A DNA stretch of 36,295 nt from contig CALEVN010000010.1 of the NCBI GenBank assembly GCA_937924685.1, positions 1 to 36,295 on the forward strand. The letters are read 5' to 3'. Both the position numbers and the translations under genes were made by a program. Below, piece by piece: positions 18,427 to 29,547 of this stretch; within the stretch, counting starts at the first letter, position 1; every line of letters starts with the position of its first letter. The notes below the pieces were generated by a model, which was given only the letters and a program-made list of their open reading frames with translations, did not search any database and was not told the DNA's origin. Source of the stretch: an uncultured Candidatus Altimarinota bacterium. Lineage in GTDB: Bacteria; Patescibacteriota; Gracilibacteria; BD1-5; JAGOOR01.

Positions 18427-19314
18427 ATGAAAAAAATCATTTCTCTCGCCTCTCTCTGACTCATTGGTATGGCCACTCTGGCCTATGCTGAGACAGCAAA
18501 AGTAGAATGTTCGAGCAATCCTGGATTCAAGGCAAATACTTGTGACGCTTGTTACACTGAGACCTATAAAGCCACAGAAACTCCTACTGGCTGGACGAGC
18601 ACTCTCACAGATGTCACTGTACCATGGGATCATGCAGGTGGCGACCTCGATGAAATCATCTATGATACTGATCAGAAAAAACCAAGTATCAAAAGTACAC
18701 TCACCGTCACGACAAAACCAGAAAAACCAGATGATCTCTGGGAAAATCATGAGACACTCATCTGGAAACCGTACGAAGATCACAAAGAATTTGTCATCAA
18801 AAAAGGTGAATCAGTCGGCCTCTACCGTATCAAAGAGCCTGGGTCAATCACTATTCAAGGCAAAAAACCAAATGATACTGTGATGTTTGTCACTCCCCTC
18901 TCTGTCGGAGGCTTCAATTCTCAGACAAATGCCGAAACAGAAGCTAAAATCAGAAATATCTGTATTCTTGGTTCATTTGCTGTAGAGAAAAAAACAGCAC
19001 CAGTACCAACAACGCCCGTGACTCCTCCAGCAACCGATGCAACGCCTGCACCAGCAACACCTATAACTTCTCCAGAAAAAACCGATACACCGTCGACTGA
19101 TGCTGTCACTCCAGCACCTGTCACAACAGAAGAAGCCCTCGAAACAGCTAAAAAAGATGAGGCGCCAAAAGAACTCAATTCAGCTGGTCCAGAACCAGTC
19201 GTCGCTGCTACATCAGAACAAACAAAGGCTAAGACTGGAGCAGGTATGTGGTTGATTTTTATCCTTGCTTTCGCTATTGCTAGTGGTTTTCACGCCTGGA
19301 GAAAACAGAAGTAG
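18427..19314 (+). CDS. secreted surface protein with sortase-like C-terminal signal
   Basis: 295 residues. The signal peptide MKKIISLASLGLIGMATLAYA contains one TGA-encoded Gly, so conventional calling would lose its start. An N-terminal domain of about 150 residues has three cysteines in CSSNPGFKANTCDAC, then a beta-rich part and a further Cys. A Pro/Thr/Ala-rich linker of about 80 residues follows, typical of a wall-spanning stalk. The C-terminus is AKTGAG, then a membrane segment (MWLIFILAFAIASGF), then RKQK. This resembles the end of the cysteine-rich protein at 5012-6454 (ATGP, membrane segment, KRQKR). Function unknown; display on the cell surface is inferred. Confidence 0.7.
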
Positions 19315-19332
19315 ACTATTTTATAATTTCTG

Positions 19333-19338
19333 TAAAAT
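19333..19338 (+). promoter_or_regulatory. -10 element, leaderless type
   Basis: TAAAAT, then six bases and ATG at 19345. A clear -35 is lacking. Confidence 0.45.
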
Positions 19339-19344
19339 AATAAC

Positions 19345-22300
19345 ATGACTCCGGGAGCAACAACATGACCAATAGGAGATACGCCGGGTGAATCACCCGA
19401 AGTAGCAACAGGATGAATATTGCGTGATAACGGAGATAAGATAGCTCTCATAAAAGACCTCTGTACAAAAGTAAGACAAGAAAATAAAGAATCAGAAAAA
19501 AAGTACGCAGAGACTCGTGATCTGGCATCAAAAAATCGACTTATTCAAGCGCTCCTTCGAAAGACGCAAAACGAGAATATCCGAAAACAACTCTGAATAT
19601 CAAATCTCAGTGAAGTTGAGACATATCTCACCGAGAATGGATGTTTCGATAATCTCCTCATAGGAAGAATCGATGATGATAGAGCGCTGCGAGCCAAAGT
19701 TCGTAATGAGCTCATCGAAAATACGCTGGATAAGATACAACAAGAATACCCTGCTCTCACTCAAGAACAAAGAGCAAAATTGGAAACTGCATTTCAAAAA
19801 GAAGACAACAATGGGAGAATCCGTGCTATCCTCGAGAATTATAAATTTAGAAAATCATTCGTAAAACGTGAAGTGGCGGTCGATATATCTATCGTGCCGA
19901 ACATGACATTTGATGGAATCACAGAAAAAATACTCAAACTCGATCCGACGTTACCAAATGCACAAAAAATTCAAGATTCCTGGAGAGTCATCATGAGTCT
20001 GGCTCAACCATGAGAGACATTGAAAGAAGCATTTCAGAGAATAGCTCGAGAGTGAAGGCCGACTGATTTTAGCATTAGTGGTGCCTATGAAACATTTTTC
20101 AGTGACGAGAATACATGTCTTTCACATGGAGAGAAAGAAGAAATACGTACATTTTTGGTGAAACATTTCACACCAGTTATACCTTATAAGACTCTGCTCA
20201 CGATAGCTCCTGCTTTTCAGATACGTGAAGATGAGCTCCTCGGAAAACCCCAAGAAACGCCAGAAACAGTAGATACATTTGCAGCAGAAACAGCACGGTC
20301 TCGTACAGAAGCATACAATGCAGAGAGACAGAGAATACTCGATGAAGACTATTTTGTCGATGTATCAAAACTCGATCCAAAACTCCAGACATATATTTTA
20401 GGAATGTTTGGGAATGTAGGACGCTCAGAACAGATACTAGAATATTCAAAATGATATCCAAATTCACTGAGAAGTGGAACAGGAAGTTATCGAGATAATT
20501 TTTATACAGCACATCATTTCTACCCAGAAAAACTCGAAACTCAGTCGAGCCTCATAGAAGAACTCGAGGCAAAAATGGGAGATAGAATAAAAAATATCGA
20601 ACACTTCAAATCAGGTGGAGTCATGGAATATCATTCCATTGATGATAAATTAAACGATATAATCGGCTATTTCTGGATCGATGATATCGCTGATACACAT
20701 GAAGAAGATAATCTCGCTGAAGATGGCATCATAAAGATGCGCTGGCTCGGAAATAACCAAGCCCCCCTGCAGGTAGCTGGGCGACAATGGAATCGTACGC
20801 CGGCTGATTTTTTTCACTTTCTCGCCAGTGGAGATGGGCAGATAGTATTCCGTGATGGTGATGAATTTAATACATCTCTCGAAGGAAAAACAGACCTCCC
20901 GAGATATGAATCTCAAAATGATATTCGTGATAGTTTTTACAAATCTCTTTCTGAAAAAAACGAAACAATGAGTGAGGAAGTATTTCAGAAAAAAGTAGAT
21001 GAAAAATTCCAAGCATTTCATGGAAATAAAAAGAAGGAAGCGGAAGGAAGCTCAGAAAAGAGAAATCTACAAGAATGATCAATCATATCAATCTACATGG
21101 CTGGTGAGATGAACATGATTCATGTGAGACAGATAGACTATGCTCATGGCACTATCACTCTCTCTGATGGACAAATGCCTGAACAACCAGAAGGGCCAGA
21201 CAATATGTCAGTCATGACTGTATCACTCAGTCAATTTCTCGAGCTCATCGATGCCAAAAAAAATGAATGAGCCATCATGACTCGACTTCCAACGGGGACA
21301 AAGTTTGGTGTCGAAGAATTCAATGCGATGATTCAGAATGAATCATTTAATCAAGAATTTCACAATAAACTCTCTCCTGTACGTATTCATAATGGGAAAT
21401 TTGGTCAATGGAAAAATGGTGAAGGATTTGTCGATTTTCCTATTCTCAAGATCAAAGGGAAAAATGGAAAACCTCGAGACATATGGATCAGAAGTATCGA
21501 TGAAAAAGATGGGACTGCAGAGGTCATGATGGGAGAATTCAAAAACCATGAGTATAAAAAAGATGGAAAACTCGCAAAAAAATGAGGTTTTAAGGGAAGT
21601 CCCCGCATTAGAATGCCTCTGGCAAATCTGTATGCCTATATCCAGAGCAATATCAATTTCCAATTTGAAAAACCAAAAGATCCTCCAACACCAGAAATAG
21701 AACAAAAACCTCAAAGCTGGTTCAATATTCTCTTCCACGCACATAGTCTGTGAGTTATTCTCCATGGTGATCTCTGGAAGGCTCCTTTTAAAGCCTGGGA
21801 AGAACACCACCACAAAGAGCATGCCTTTCATGGTAAAATGACGGCAGCTCTCGCTATAGAAAAGCTCACTCAAGGGAAATGACCAGCCTGAGCGATGATG
21901 CGATGGTTTGACTGGCCAGCCTACATGATCTCTGAATCAAATAATTCGTTTCAGGGATATCTCGATGAACTCGTACAAAAAATCGATGACATGAGTTCGT
22001 CTCACCGAGCTAAACTCATCACAAAATGGTGATCATATCACTTCCCTGATGTGAAGTTTATGGCAGCAATGCTGGGCTCGCTGCAGGTCTTTGGACAGCT
22101 CTATCCCCGAGATGGTCAATTTGATAAAGATAATAAACCAAAAGCGCCCTGGTTCTGGTACAACAACATCGTCCATGCTCTGCATCGACCCGATCTCCAT
22201 ATCCCACCAGCACATGGCGCAGGGAAAGATATACCAGATGATGAAACAGAAATACAAGGAATCATCCGTCTTGCGGGGCAATTCAGACATCCAATCTTGG

Positions 22301-23748
22301 CTGATATCAAAAGACGAGTCGAAAAATATGTCGGTAAAGGATACGAGAAAAACAAAGACGGAGGTAAATCAAATCTCGAACTCCGTGAAAGAATGGAGGA
22401 CAAATATGAATGGATGATTTCAGCCGCACATAGTCGTCCGATGGAAATGCTCGGAAATTCTACCGCAAAAATGTGGCTCGAAGAAGGGTATGACACTGCG
22501 ACGACAACTGGACCATATTATGCGTGGTTACTGGCTGGTGGTGAGCAAAATATACCACCTCAAATGCAGGATGATATATACCAACAATTCCGTGAACAGA
22601 GTATCAAGGTGCCGCCATTAATTTTCTGACAAAGTAAAAAGCTCGGAGATACTTTTCGAGATGCTTGTGTGACATTTGCATATACTATCAGTGAGGAATG
22701 TGGTAATACTATGGGGGAGCTCGTAAAAGTATCAAAAGAACATGGACGAATACCATGAGACAAGAAAAATAGTTGGCGAAAGAAGTTTGAACCATTCTGG
22801 GCAGACTATGGCAAAAGAATTGTCGAACGTATGACTGGCATGCGTGATCCGATGTTACAAATCATCATCAATGACCCAGATTTTTTTGATGGAGACCTCT
22901 ACAAGAGTCTACCTGAGTGAAAAAAGAAGCAATACGCACGACTCAAAGATCCTGCACATCGCGATAAAATACGTCTCTACTATGAGCGACTCCAAGAGAC
23001 AAATAGTGGTGCCACCTATGCAGCTCTCAAGGAAAGTGAAGGAGTATTTTATAAATGAGAACATTTCCGATTTCGTTCAGCATTTGAAACCGGATGGCCG
23101 ATGGGTTGGATGGACTGGAATGGGTATTTTGATGCCAATGGTGTCACGAATTATTTCTCCGATCAGTACAAATCAGATGGTATCTTTAAAGAAGTCCGTG
23201 CTTTCATAGGAGAGATACCTCGTCTGGCAGAGAGAATGGTCGATGATATGGAAATACAGTGATCCAACAGACAAAAAATGATCGATGAAATATGTAAACG
23301 ACTCTACACAAAAAATGCCGCAAAAATAAAACCAGAAATAAATAAATGTATCAAGACACCAGAAGTAGGTGCCGCTTATGCCTGTGTCCCCGCTATGATA
23401 CTCGGAATAGCCGATCTCAAACGATTTAGTCCTGGTAATTCTGCAGATCAGGATTTGATAAAAAAGATGGTAGGATATGAGAATTCTATGCGTGAAGTAA
23501 TTCAAAAAGCTGAACGAATGGAAGCTGCCGGAAAATGGGCTGAGGCGATCAGATATCGAGCTCGAATGTGGGAGCAAATACTTGAAAAAATCGAACAAAA
23601 TAAAGAACCACACGAACTCCTCTCATGAGAAGAAGAAGATGGTGTCAAACGAGTTACGTCGGAAACAAAGTGAGAAGTATCAGGAACCATGGCTCCAAAA
23701 GTAGAAGATTTTCTAAATCTAGTACACAAAAACAGAAAAGATCATTAG
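19345..23748 (+). CDS. very large hypothetical protein, 1467 residues
   Basis: One continuous frame once its 20 TGA codons are read as Gly; otherwise it falls into more than a dozen fragments. It starts MTPGATTGPIGDTPGESPEV and has no signal peptide or evident membrane segment. The first ~250 residues are charged and helical. Later parts include a block with YESQNDIRDSFYKSLSEK, a probable beta-rich region (residues about 600-760, with LSQFLELIDAK, PTGTKFGVEEFNAM and VDFPILKIKGKNGKPRDIW), a histidine-rich stretch (KAWEEHHHKEHAFHGK), and a tryptophan- and proline-rich helical part (WYNNIVHALHRPDLHIPPAH). The C-terminus is charged. It ends overlapping the stop of ctpA on the other strand. I recognise no domain. 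Its size and position beside secreted proteins and a processing peptidase are the only clues. Confidence 0.75.
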
Positions 23749-25322
23749 TTTGATTTTTTCTTATCAAACACATAGCGCTCAGCTGCGAAAACCTGAGTAT
23801 CTATTTTTTTGTCTTTCCAAGTAGGAATATCAAACTGTACTATCTTATCCGGCACAATACCAACACCATTGATAGATATCTCATTTTTCGGAGTGACCCA
23901 TTGAGCAACAGTGTACTTGAGGAGAGAATTATCATCGAACGATACGAGCTCTTGCACAGTTCACTTTCCATATGATGTCTCCCCTACGATGACTGAATTA
24001 GCAGGGAAATATTCTCGAATTGTACTGGCAATGACTTCAGCGGCAGAAGCAGAGTCATGATTCACGAGGAGAACAATCTCATACTTTGACCAGTCAGCAA
24101 TAGGGTTCTCCGTAGCATAACTAATGGTATCAACATGAGGATATCGGAGAATCATCGTAGGCTGTCATTTTTGGATAAAGAAATTGAGGATATTTCTCGT
24201 TTCAAACATAGACCCCCCTGGATTATTTCGGAGATCGAGAATGAGTCGTCTTTTACCCGTCTGGAGAAATTTATTCAGTGCATCTTTTATGAGCTTATCC
24301 GTCCCAAAACCAACTTCACCATAAATAATCCGAAATGCATTTGGAAGTTCGTCGGTGTCTACAAGCTTTATCTGTATTTTTTCTCGCAAGATCGTAACAG
24401 TACGCGTGGTCTTTCCAGAGAGAATATTCACATGAACCGTTGTCCCCTCTTGTCCACGAAGTCGTAGTATATCATCATCAATACCATCCTCGGTCGTCAC
24501 TGGTATGCCATCGATACCAACGATTCTATCCTTTGGCAGTATGCCTGCCTTTTCAGCTGGGCTATGATCGATAACATCAGTGATCAGGAGAGATCATTTT
24601 GCATCGACATCGATGATGACTCCGATACCCACGACAGTACCATCGAGAGAGTTCTGAAAATCAGTCGATGCATCAGGACGGAAAAATTTAGTATACTGGT
24701 CACCGAGTTGATTGACGAGTCATTCTGTTGCTCCATAAATGAGCTCCTTTTCATTGATAGATTGAGACTTGAGATAGTTATCACGAATAATAGAGTAGAC
24801 ACTGTCGAGTACATAATAATTATCAGCTGTTGAGAGGTGATTATTTTCCGGAACGACTTGTGTTTTTACATCAGATTCGACACCTTTTACCACACCCTTA
24901 TTGAGCTCTTGAATAAGCTGATACGAATAGGACATACGGACACTTGCCATGAATTGCTGATAGTCGACGAGAGTGAGTGGTGAAAAATCTGAATGTATCT
25001 CGAGACCGAAATGTTTTTTGAGAAGAAGTGCAAAAGCACGATCAGTCATTGGTCTATCTGGATCAAGTTCAGTTGATGTATTTGGTATCATACCGTAGTA
25101 GATACCTCGCTGAAGAGCAGATCTGAGAGCATATCGGCTACTAATACCACTATATTTGACGACGACAGCATTGGCTTCTTGATTTACCACCGGAAAAAGC
25201 TCAGAAAAATAGAGTGTCAATGTATCACCGAGGGTTAATCATTTCTCTTCAGCTAATACTGGTGATACTGTGAAAGAAAAAAGACAAACAAGAGAAACAA
25301 GAAAAATATTTTTTATACGCAT
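23745..25322 (-). CDS. ctpA: S41 C-terminal processing peptidase with SLH-like N-terminus
   Basis: 525-residue exported serine protease of the CtpA/Prc family. It has a signal peptide (residues 1-25, ending SPVLA). A region at about residues 40-110 resembles an S-layer homology domain (LQRGIYYGM, then DPDRPMTDRAFALLLKKHFG). A PDZ domain contains GTVVGIGVIIDV and HSPAEKAGI, with KDRIVGIDG. The S41 protease domain has RRLILDLRNNPGG, the catalytic Ser in NHDSASAAEV (about residue 424), and the catalytic Lys in ETSYGKGTVQ (about 453). The Gly after that Lys is TGA. These enzymes trim C-termini of envelope proteins. The SLH-like part suggests it is tethered to the wall. The stop codon overlaps that of the opposite-strand gene. 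Confidence 0.92.
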
Positions 25323-25411
25323 AACTATTATTAAAAACCCGAACAGTTACCAGTGTAGCCTTCTTTCCGAGATTGCAAATAACGAAAGCTGTGGAAATAG
25401 CAAAAAATCAC

Positions 25412-25417
25412 TATAAT
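25412..25417 (+). promoter_or_regulatory. -10 element, leaderless type
   Basis: Perfect TATAAT, then AACCCC and ATG at 25424. Weak -35 candidate TGTGGA at 25390-25395. Confidence 0.6.
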
Positions 25418-25423
25418 AACCCC

Positions 25424-25699
25424 ATGAATATAACAGGCATTATCATTTCTTTTGGAGTTGGTTATCTCCTCGCTTGGTGTTTACGATCGATTATTGGACA
25501 TTTTTCAGCACAAAAAGAGTTTTGTAATCTCCACCATACAGGAATACGATGGAGGTTTATTCTTGCTACTATTTTCATCATCATAGGGTGGTACACTCAG
25601 AGCGAAGTATGGTTTCTCGCCAGTGGTTTCACATTCTATGAATCAAAATCTAAATGGTGCATCTATCAGGCATTTAAAGGGCAAAGTAGAATTCGATAA
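25424..25699 (+). CDS. small membrane protein, 91 residues
   Basis: Two membrane segments: residues 4-24 (GIIISFGVGYLLAWCL) and about 44-62 (RFILATIFIIIGWY). Between them is a loop with Cys and His (QKEFCNLHHTGIRW), and at the end a basic tail. No TGA codons. It ends two bases before the HAD gene, so the two are likely cotranscribed. No family recognised. Confidence 0.6.
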   Translation: MNITGIIISFGVGYLLAWCLRSIIGHFSAQKEFCNLHHTGIRWRFILATIFIIIGWYTQSEVWFLASGFTFYESKSKWCIYQAFKGQSRIR

Positions 25700-25701
25700 A
25701 C

Positions 25702-26385
25702 ATGACGGACCTCTCAAATATATCAGCTATACTTTTCGATTTTGATGGCGTCATCGCTCACACGATACCTATTTTTCGACAAGCCATGTTTCGGTTCTTT
25801 CGTGAGAAAAATCTATCCGTCACAGAGAGTGATTTTGAAGCTGACGGTTGGGCAAGTAAATCACTCGCCCAATTCTGTGCCATACTCTCAGAGCAATATG
25901 ATATACATCTCGAAGTTCAGGAACTCAGAACACAGATATGGCAGACTCAGGTCGACCTCATCAATGCAGGTCTCGAGTCAGACCCGAGTTTGATACCTTT
26001 TCTAGAATATTGCAAAGCCAGTGGAATACTCATAGCTATCGGTTCAAATTCGTTTTGAGATCGTGTCGAATGGGTCATAAAAAAGATGAATATTGATACA
26101 TATTTCCGCCACGATATAGAACACCCAGAACAATGATACAATATCATAGGAGCCAATGATCTCATCCATCATAAACCCAACCCAGAAGTTTGGATAAAAT
26201 GTGCAGAAATGCTCGGAGTATCACTCCATGAATGTCTCGTTATCGAAGATGGTCTGCCTGGACTTACTGGTGCAAAAACATGTGGCGCACGAAGCATCTA
26301 TTATCATCGATTTTGCCGACCAGAAAAAGCTTGTATTGAAATAGCAGAAAAAAGTGTGGAGAGTTTTTCAGAGCTTATTTGATAA
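25702..26385 (+). CDS. HAD-superfamily phosphatase, beta-phosphoglucomutase-like
   Basis: 227-residue HAD hydrolase. Motif I is LFDFDGVIAHT (nucleophile and acid Asp at about residues 13 and 15). Motif II is IAIGSNSF, motif III is the Lys in HHKPNPEVW, and motif IV is VIEDGLPGL. The insert between motifs I and II is the helical cap of the beta-PGM/phosphoglycolate phosphatase subfamily. The substrate is unknown. TGAs encode Gly after GSNSF, in EHPEQG, and immediately before the final TAA (TGA TAA). It is coupled to the small membrane protein upstream. Confidence 0.85.
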
Positions 26386-26405
26386 ATTATGATTCACAAT
26401 ACAAT
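26379..26405 (+). promoter_or_regulatory. putative promoter of the rhodanese gene
   Basis: TTGATA at 26379-26384 and TACAAT at 26400-26405 with a 15-base spacer. The ATG at 26413 is seven bases after the -10. This supports 26413 over the in-frame ATG at 26389. Confidence 0.45.
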
Positions 26406-26412
26406 TTATTCC

Positions 26413-27543
26413 ATGATAAAAATACATAAAAAATACCTTCTCTTAACAATAATAACATGAGGAGTATGGTGGAACAATGCTCTGGCAGTTCCTCCTCCTG
26501 ATTTTATCATACAGATAGCATCTCAGCTCGGAAGCTTTTTCACTATTGGTCTCGCTGTTGGAAGTGCTCTGTTTGCGAGTTCGTATCAATTTTTACAAAT
26601 ATACGCTTCAAAATACAAAAAAACATTTTGGATTACAACTATATGTGTTCTCTTTTGAGTAGCATTAGGCGGAGCATACGTGCTTGATAACTATTATCAG
26701 AAAAAGACAGAAGAAATCGAAAATTCTTCGTGGGCAGAGTATTATGAAAAAAATCCAGAGAATAATTTCGACAATATGACGCTCGGATCGAGTGCAATAA
26801 AAGTAGCTGATACTTCAAAAAAAACTACCCCCGCAGAAAAAACTGAGAAAAAAGAAGAGAAAAAAGCAGAAAGTGAATTTTTTAAGAAAAATAAAAACAA
26901 ACCACTACTCGTCTCAAATAAAGATTTCAATAAAATAATAAAAGCATCAGACAAACCTTTTATTCTCGATGCGCGAGAAAATCTAGAATATGATATAGGG
27001 AAAATACCCGGGAGTACTCACATACGATTTGTCGATCTCAGGGCAGGAAAATGGGAAAAATTACCAACCGATAGAATAATCTACGTCGTTTGTTGGTCAG
27101 GAATGCGTGGGAAAGAAGTGGCTGAGTATCTCAGGAGTCAATGAATAGTAGCACAGTACCTAGAAAAATGAGTCGATGGTTGGGTGACTTTTTGAGGTCT
27201 ATGGGAAGGTGAAGTAAAGTTTTGAAAAGTGTATAACAAGAAGAATTATCAGAGACTTTTCACAACCAAGGAATTGCGAAAGAAAAAAAGTATCATCTTC
27301 GTAGACTCTCGTGAACCAGAAAAGTATAAAGAAAAACATATTGCTGGATCAATAAGCATACCTCTCATGTATACTCCGACTGAATCGTTTGAAAAAGTAT
27401 TTTCACAGGTAAAAGAAAAATCAGAAATTGTTGTTATCTGCGATGCCTATATCAATTGTTTTGATGCAAAAATGACAGGCATTGAATTAGAAAAACGTGG
27501 CGCAATCTTTCTTGGTCGGTACAATAAACCATGAGAATTTTAA
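26413..27543 (+). CDS. membrane protein with two rhodanese domains
   Basis: 376 residues. An N-terminal hydrophobic segment (KKYLLLTIITGGVW, residues 5-20) is followed by another at about 35-55 and a third at about 75-95. A charged linker (TPAEKTEKKEEKKAESEF) leads to rhodanese domain 1, with ILDARENLEYDIGKIPGS and the active-site loop CWSGMRG. Domain 2 has FVDSREPEKYKEKHIAGS and a loop VICDAYINC. Rhodanese domains transfer sulfane sulfur through a Cys persulfide. Loop 1 keeps a standard six-residue form; loop 2 is unusual. Several TGAs are read as Gly. Its position outside or inside the membrane is not certain. A downstream-facing sulfur or redox role is inferred. Confidence 0.78.
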
Positions 27544-27566
27544 TCAGAGTATAAACTGGGTACTGC

Positions 27567-27572
27567 TAGAAT
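27567..27572 (+). promoter_or_regulatory. -10 element, leaderless type
   Basis: TAGAAT, then six bases and ATG at 27579. No clear -35. Confidence 0.45.
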
Positions 27573-27578
27573 AAAATT

Positions 27579-29546
27579 ATGTTTATAGAATCAAAAGACA
27601 TCTCGCTGGATACAAAGACTGTTTGAAATAAAACAAAACAACTCAAACTCCTCAAAGAGGCATGATATAATGTACCGGATTTTATCGCTCTACCAACTGA
27701 TACGGTATCGGCTTGTGCAACAAATAAAGAAACTCTCATAGAGTGCTGCAATATAATACGAGAAACATTCCCAAAACAGCTCTACGCTGTACGATCCTCC
27801 GCACTCACAGAAGACGGAAGTGTATCATCTATGGCAGGCCAGTTTGAAACAAAAGTATGAGTAAAGGATGATTCACTCGAAGAGGCAATCCTAGAAATCA
27901 TACTTGATGCACAAAATAAACTCACAAATCTCAGCCTTTTCTCTATTATCATTCAAGAATATATAGAGCTTGAGTACTCTGGGGTCTGTTTTACAAGAAA
28001 TCCAAATTGAGGACGAGAAATGATCATAGAATCACATAGATGAAGAGGTGAAAACCTCGTCGGCGGTGAAATAATTCCGACACAAGAGCGCTTTTATCAT
28101 GGAAAACAAACCAGTATCTATGGCCAATCAACAGAGGTCTTTGAACATATAGAAAAATACTACGATTTCCCTCAAGACATAGAGTGGGGAATAAAAAATG
28201 GAGAACTCTTTATACTCCAGACGCGTCCAATTACGACTCTCACAAGAGAAAAATACAATGAAATACAATTCCTCGAAAATACACTCCCCAAAAATCATGA
28301 TTTTTTTTATGAAAAAACAGAAATTTCAGAAATGGCAGCACGCCCCACGCCTTTTACTTTCTCACTGCTAGAGAAAATCTACGGAGAAAATGGACCTGTC
28401 ATGAATACTTACAAGAAATACTGAATACGTTTTCTTGTACAATCTTTTTTGATACTCATAGGAAATGAGCTCTACGCAGATCATAACTGCGAGACAAAGA
28501 CACTTCTCCCATCCTACAGCTGGAACAGAATATCATCAGCACCAAAATTTACCACACTACGATGAGCATGGACGACCATAAATAATCTCATCAGACTCAT
28601 ATTTTTGAGGAAAAACCCTGCCACCATATACCAGCTAAAAAACCTCCTAGAAAAAAAAATAATCACCACAGATTTCTCAGAAAATTTGAACAATTTTCTC
28701 GTAGCGTATGAAACTGTATTTGAGATAAATCTCTTTGCAGCTCGTGCATTAAAAAAACTAGAAATACTCATCAAAAAAGAACCCGTAGATATCACCGATA
28801 TTTTAGGATGATGTCCTTTTCTTCAGAGAAAAGGTATAGATATACAAGCAGATACCCTGTGAGAACTTCTCTGAAACACCCTAGAAATCAGCGATACAGA
28901 ACCTCTCTACAAATGAATACATGGCAAAAATGAAAACGATAAAACAGTATCCTGGTGGCAAAATATACCTCTATGGAAAAAAAATCTCTACGAAAAACCG
29001 ATTTCTGAAGCCATCGCATACCAAGAATACAGAGAATATGCACGTATATTGATGGTAAAATACATGAATCATCTCAGAAAAAGTCTCCAAAACATCTCCT
29101 GAGAAACAATCGAAGAAGTTTATTTTAGAACTATTCCTGAAATCGAAGAAGAAACATATGATAAAAAACTGTGTGAGGAGCGTAAGAATATCTATACAAA
29201 TGGGCAAAAATATCATCTACCGAGCATTCTCAGCTCCGATGTGCCCAAATCCGCGTCCTCAAAGGGTCTCTCAGCAGGGCAAGCGCGAGGCACAATTGTC
29301 ATAAGTGAAAATATCACGTCGACACCTCGCCCGAGAATACTCTGGACAAAAATACTCTCACCAGAACTCACGCAATACTTCGATGAAATAGATGGGATTA
29401 TAACAGAAAATGGATGACTCCTTTCTCATCTTGCGATTATAGCACGTGAGAGAAAAATCCCTGTCGTCGTCACAAATACTCCCAATTTTAGAATGAATGA
29501 TGTGCGAGAAATAGACGGAACAACAGGTGAAATAAAATCTGTATAA
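27579..29546 (+). CDS. PEP-utilising phosphotransferase, rifampin-phosphotransferase-like architecture
   Basis: 655 residues once about a dozen TGAs are read as Gly. The N-terminal third is a PPDK/PEP-synthase ATP-binding domain (YAVRSSALTEDG, SSMAGQFET, QEYIELEYSGVCFTRNP, LFILQTRPI). A middle part of about 330 residues is unlike known domains I can name. The C-terminus is the swivelling phosphohistidine domain (DGIITENGGLLSHLAIIARE, His at about residue 617, then KIPVVV). The pyruvate/PEP barrel that follows this domain in true PEP synthase and PPDK is missing. The order ATP-grasp, variable substrate domain, His domain is that of rifampin phosphotransferases and related enzymes, so the acceptor may be a small molecule other than pyruvate. 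Confidence 0.75.
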
Positions 29547-29547
29547 T

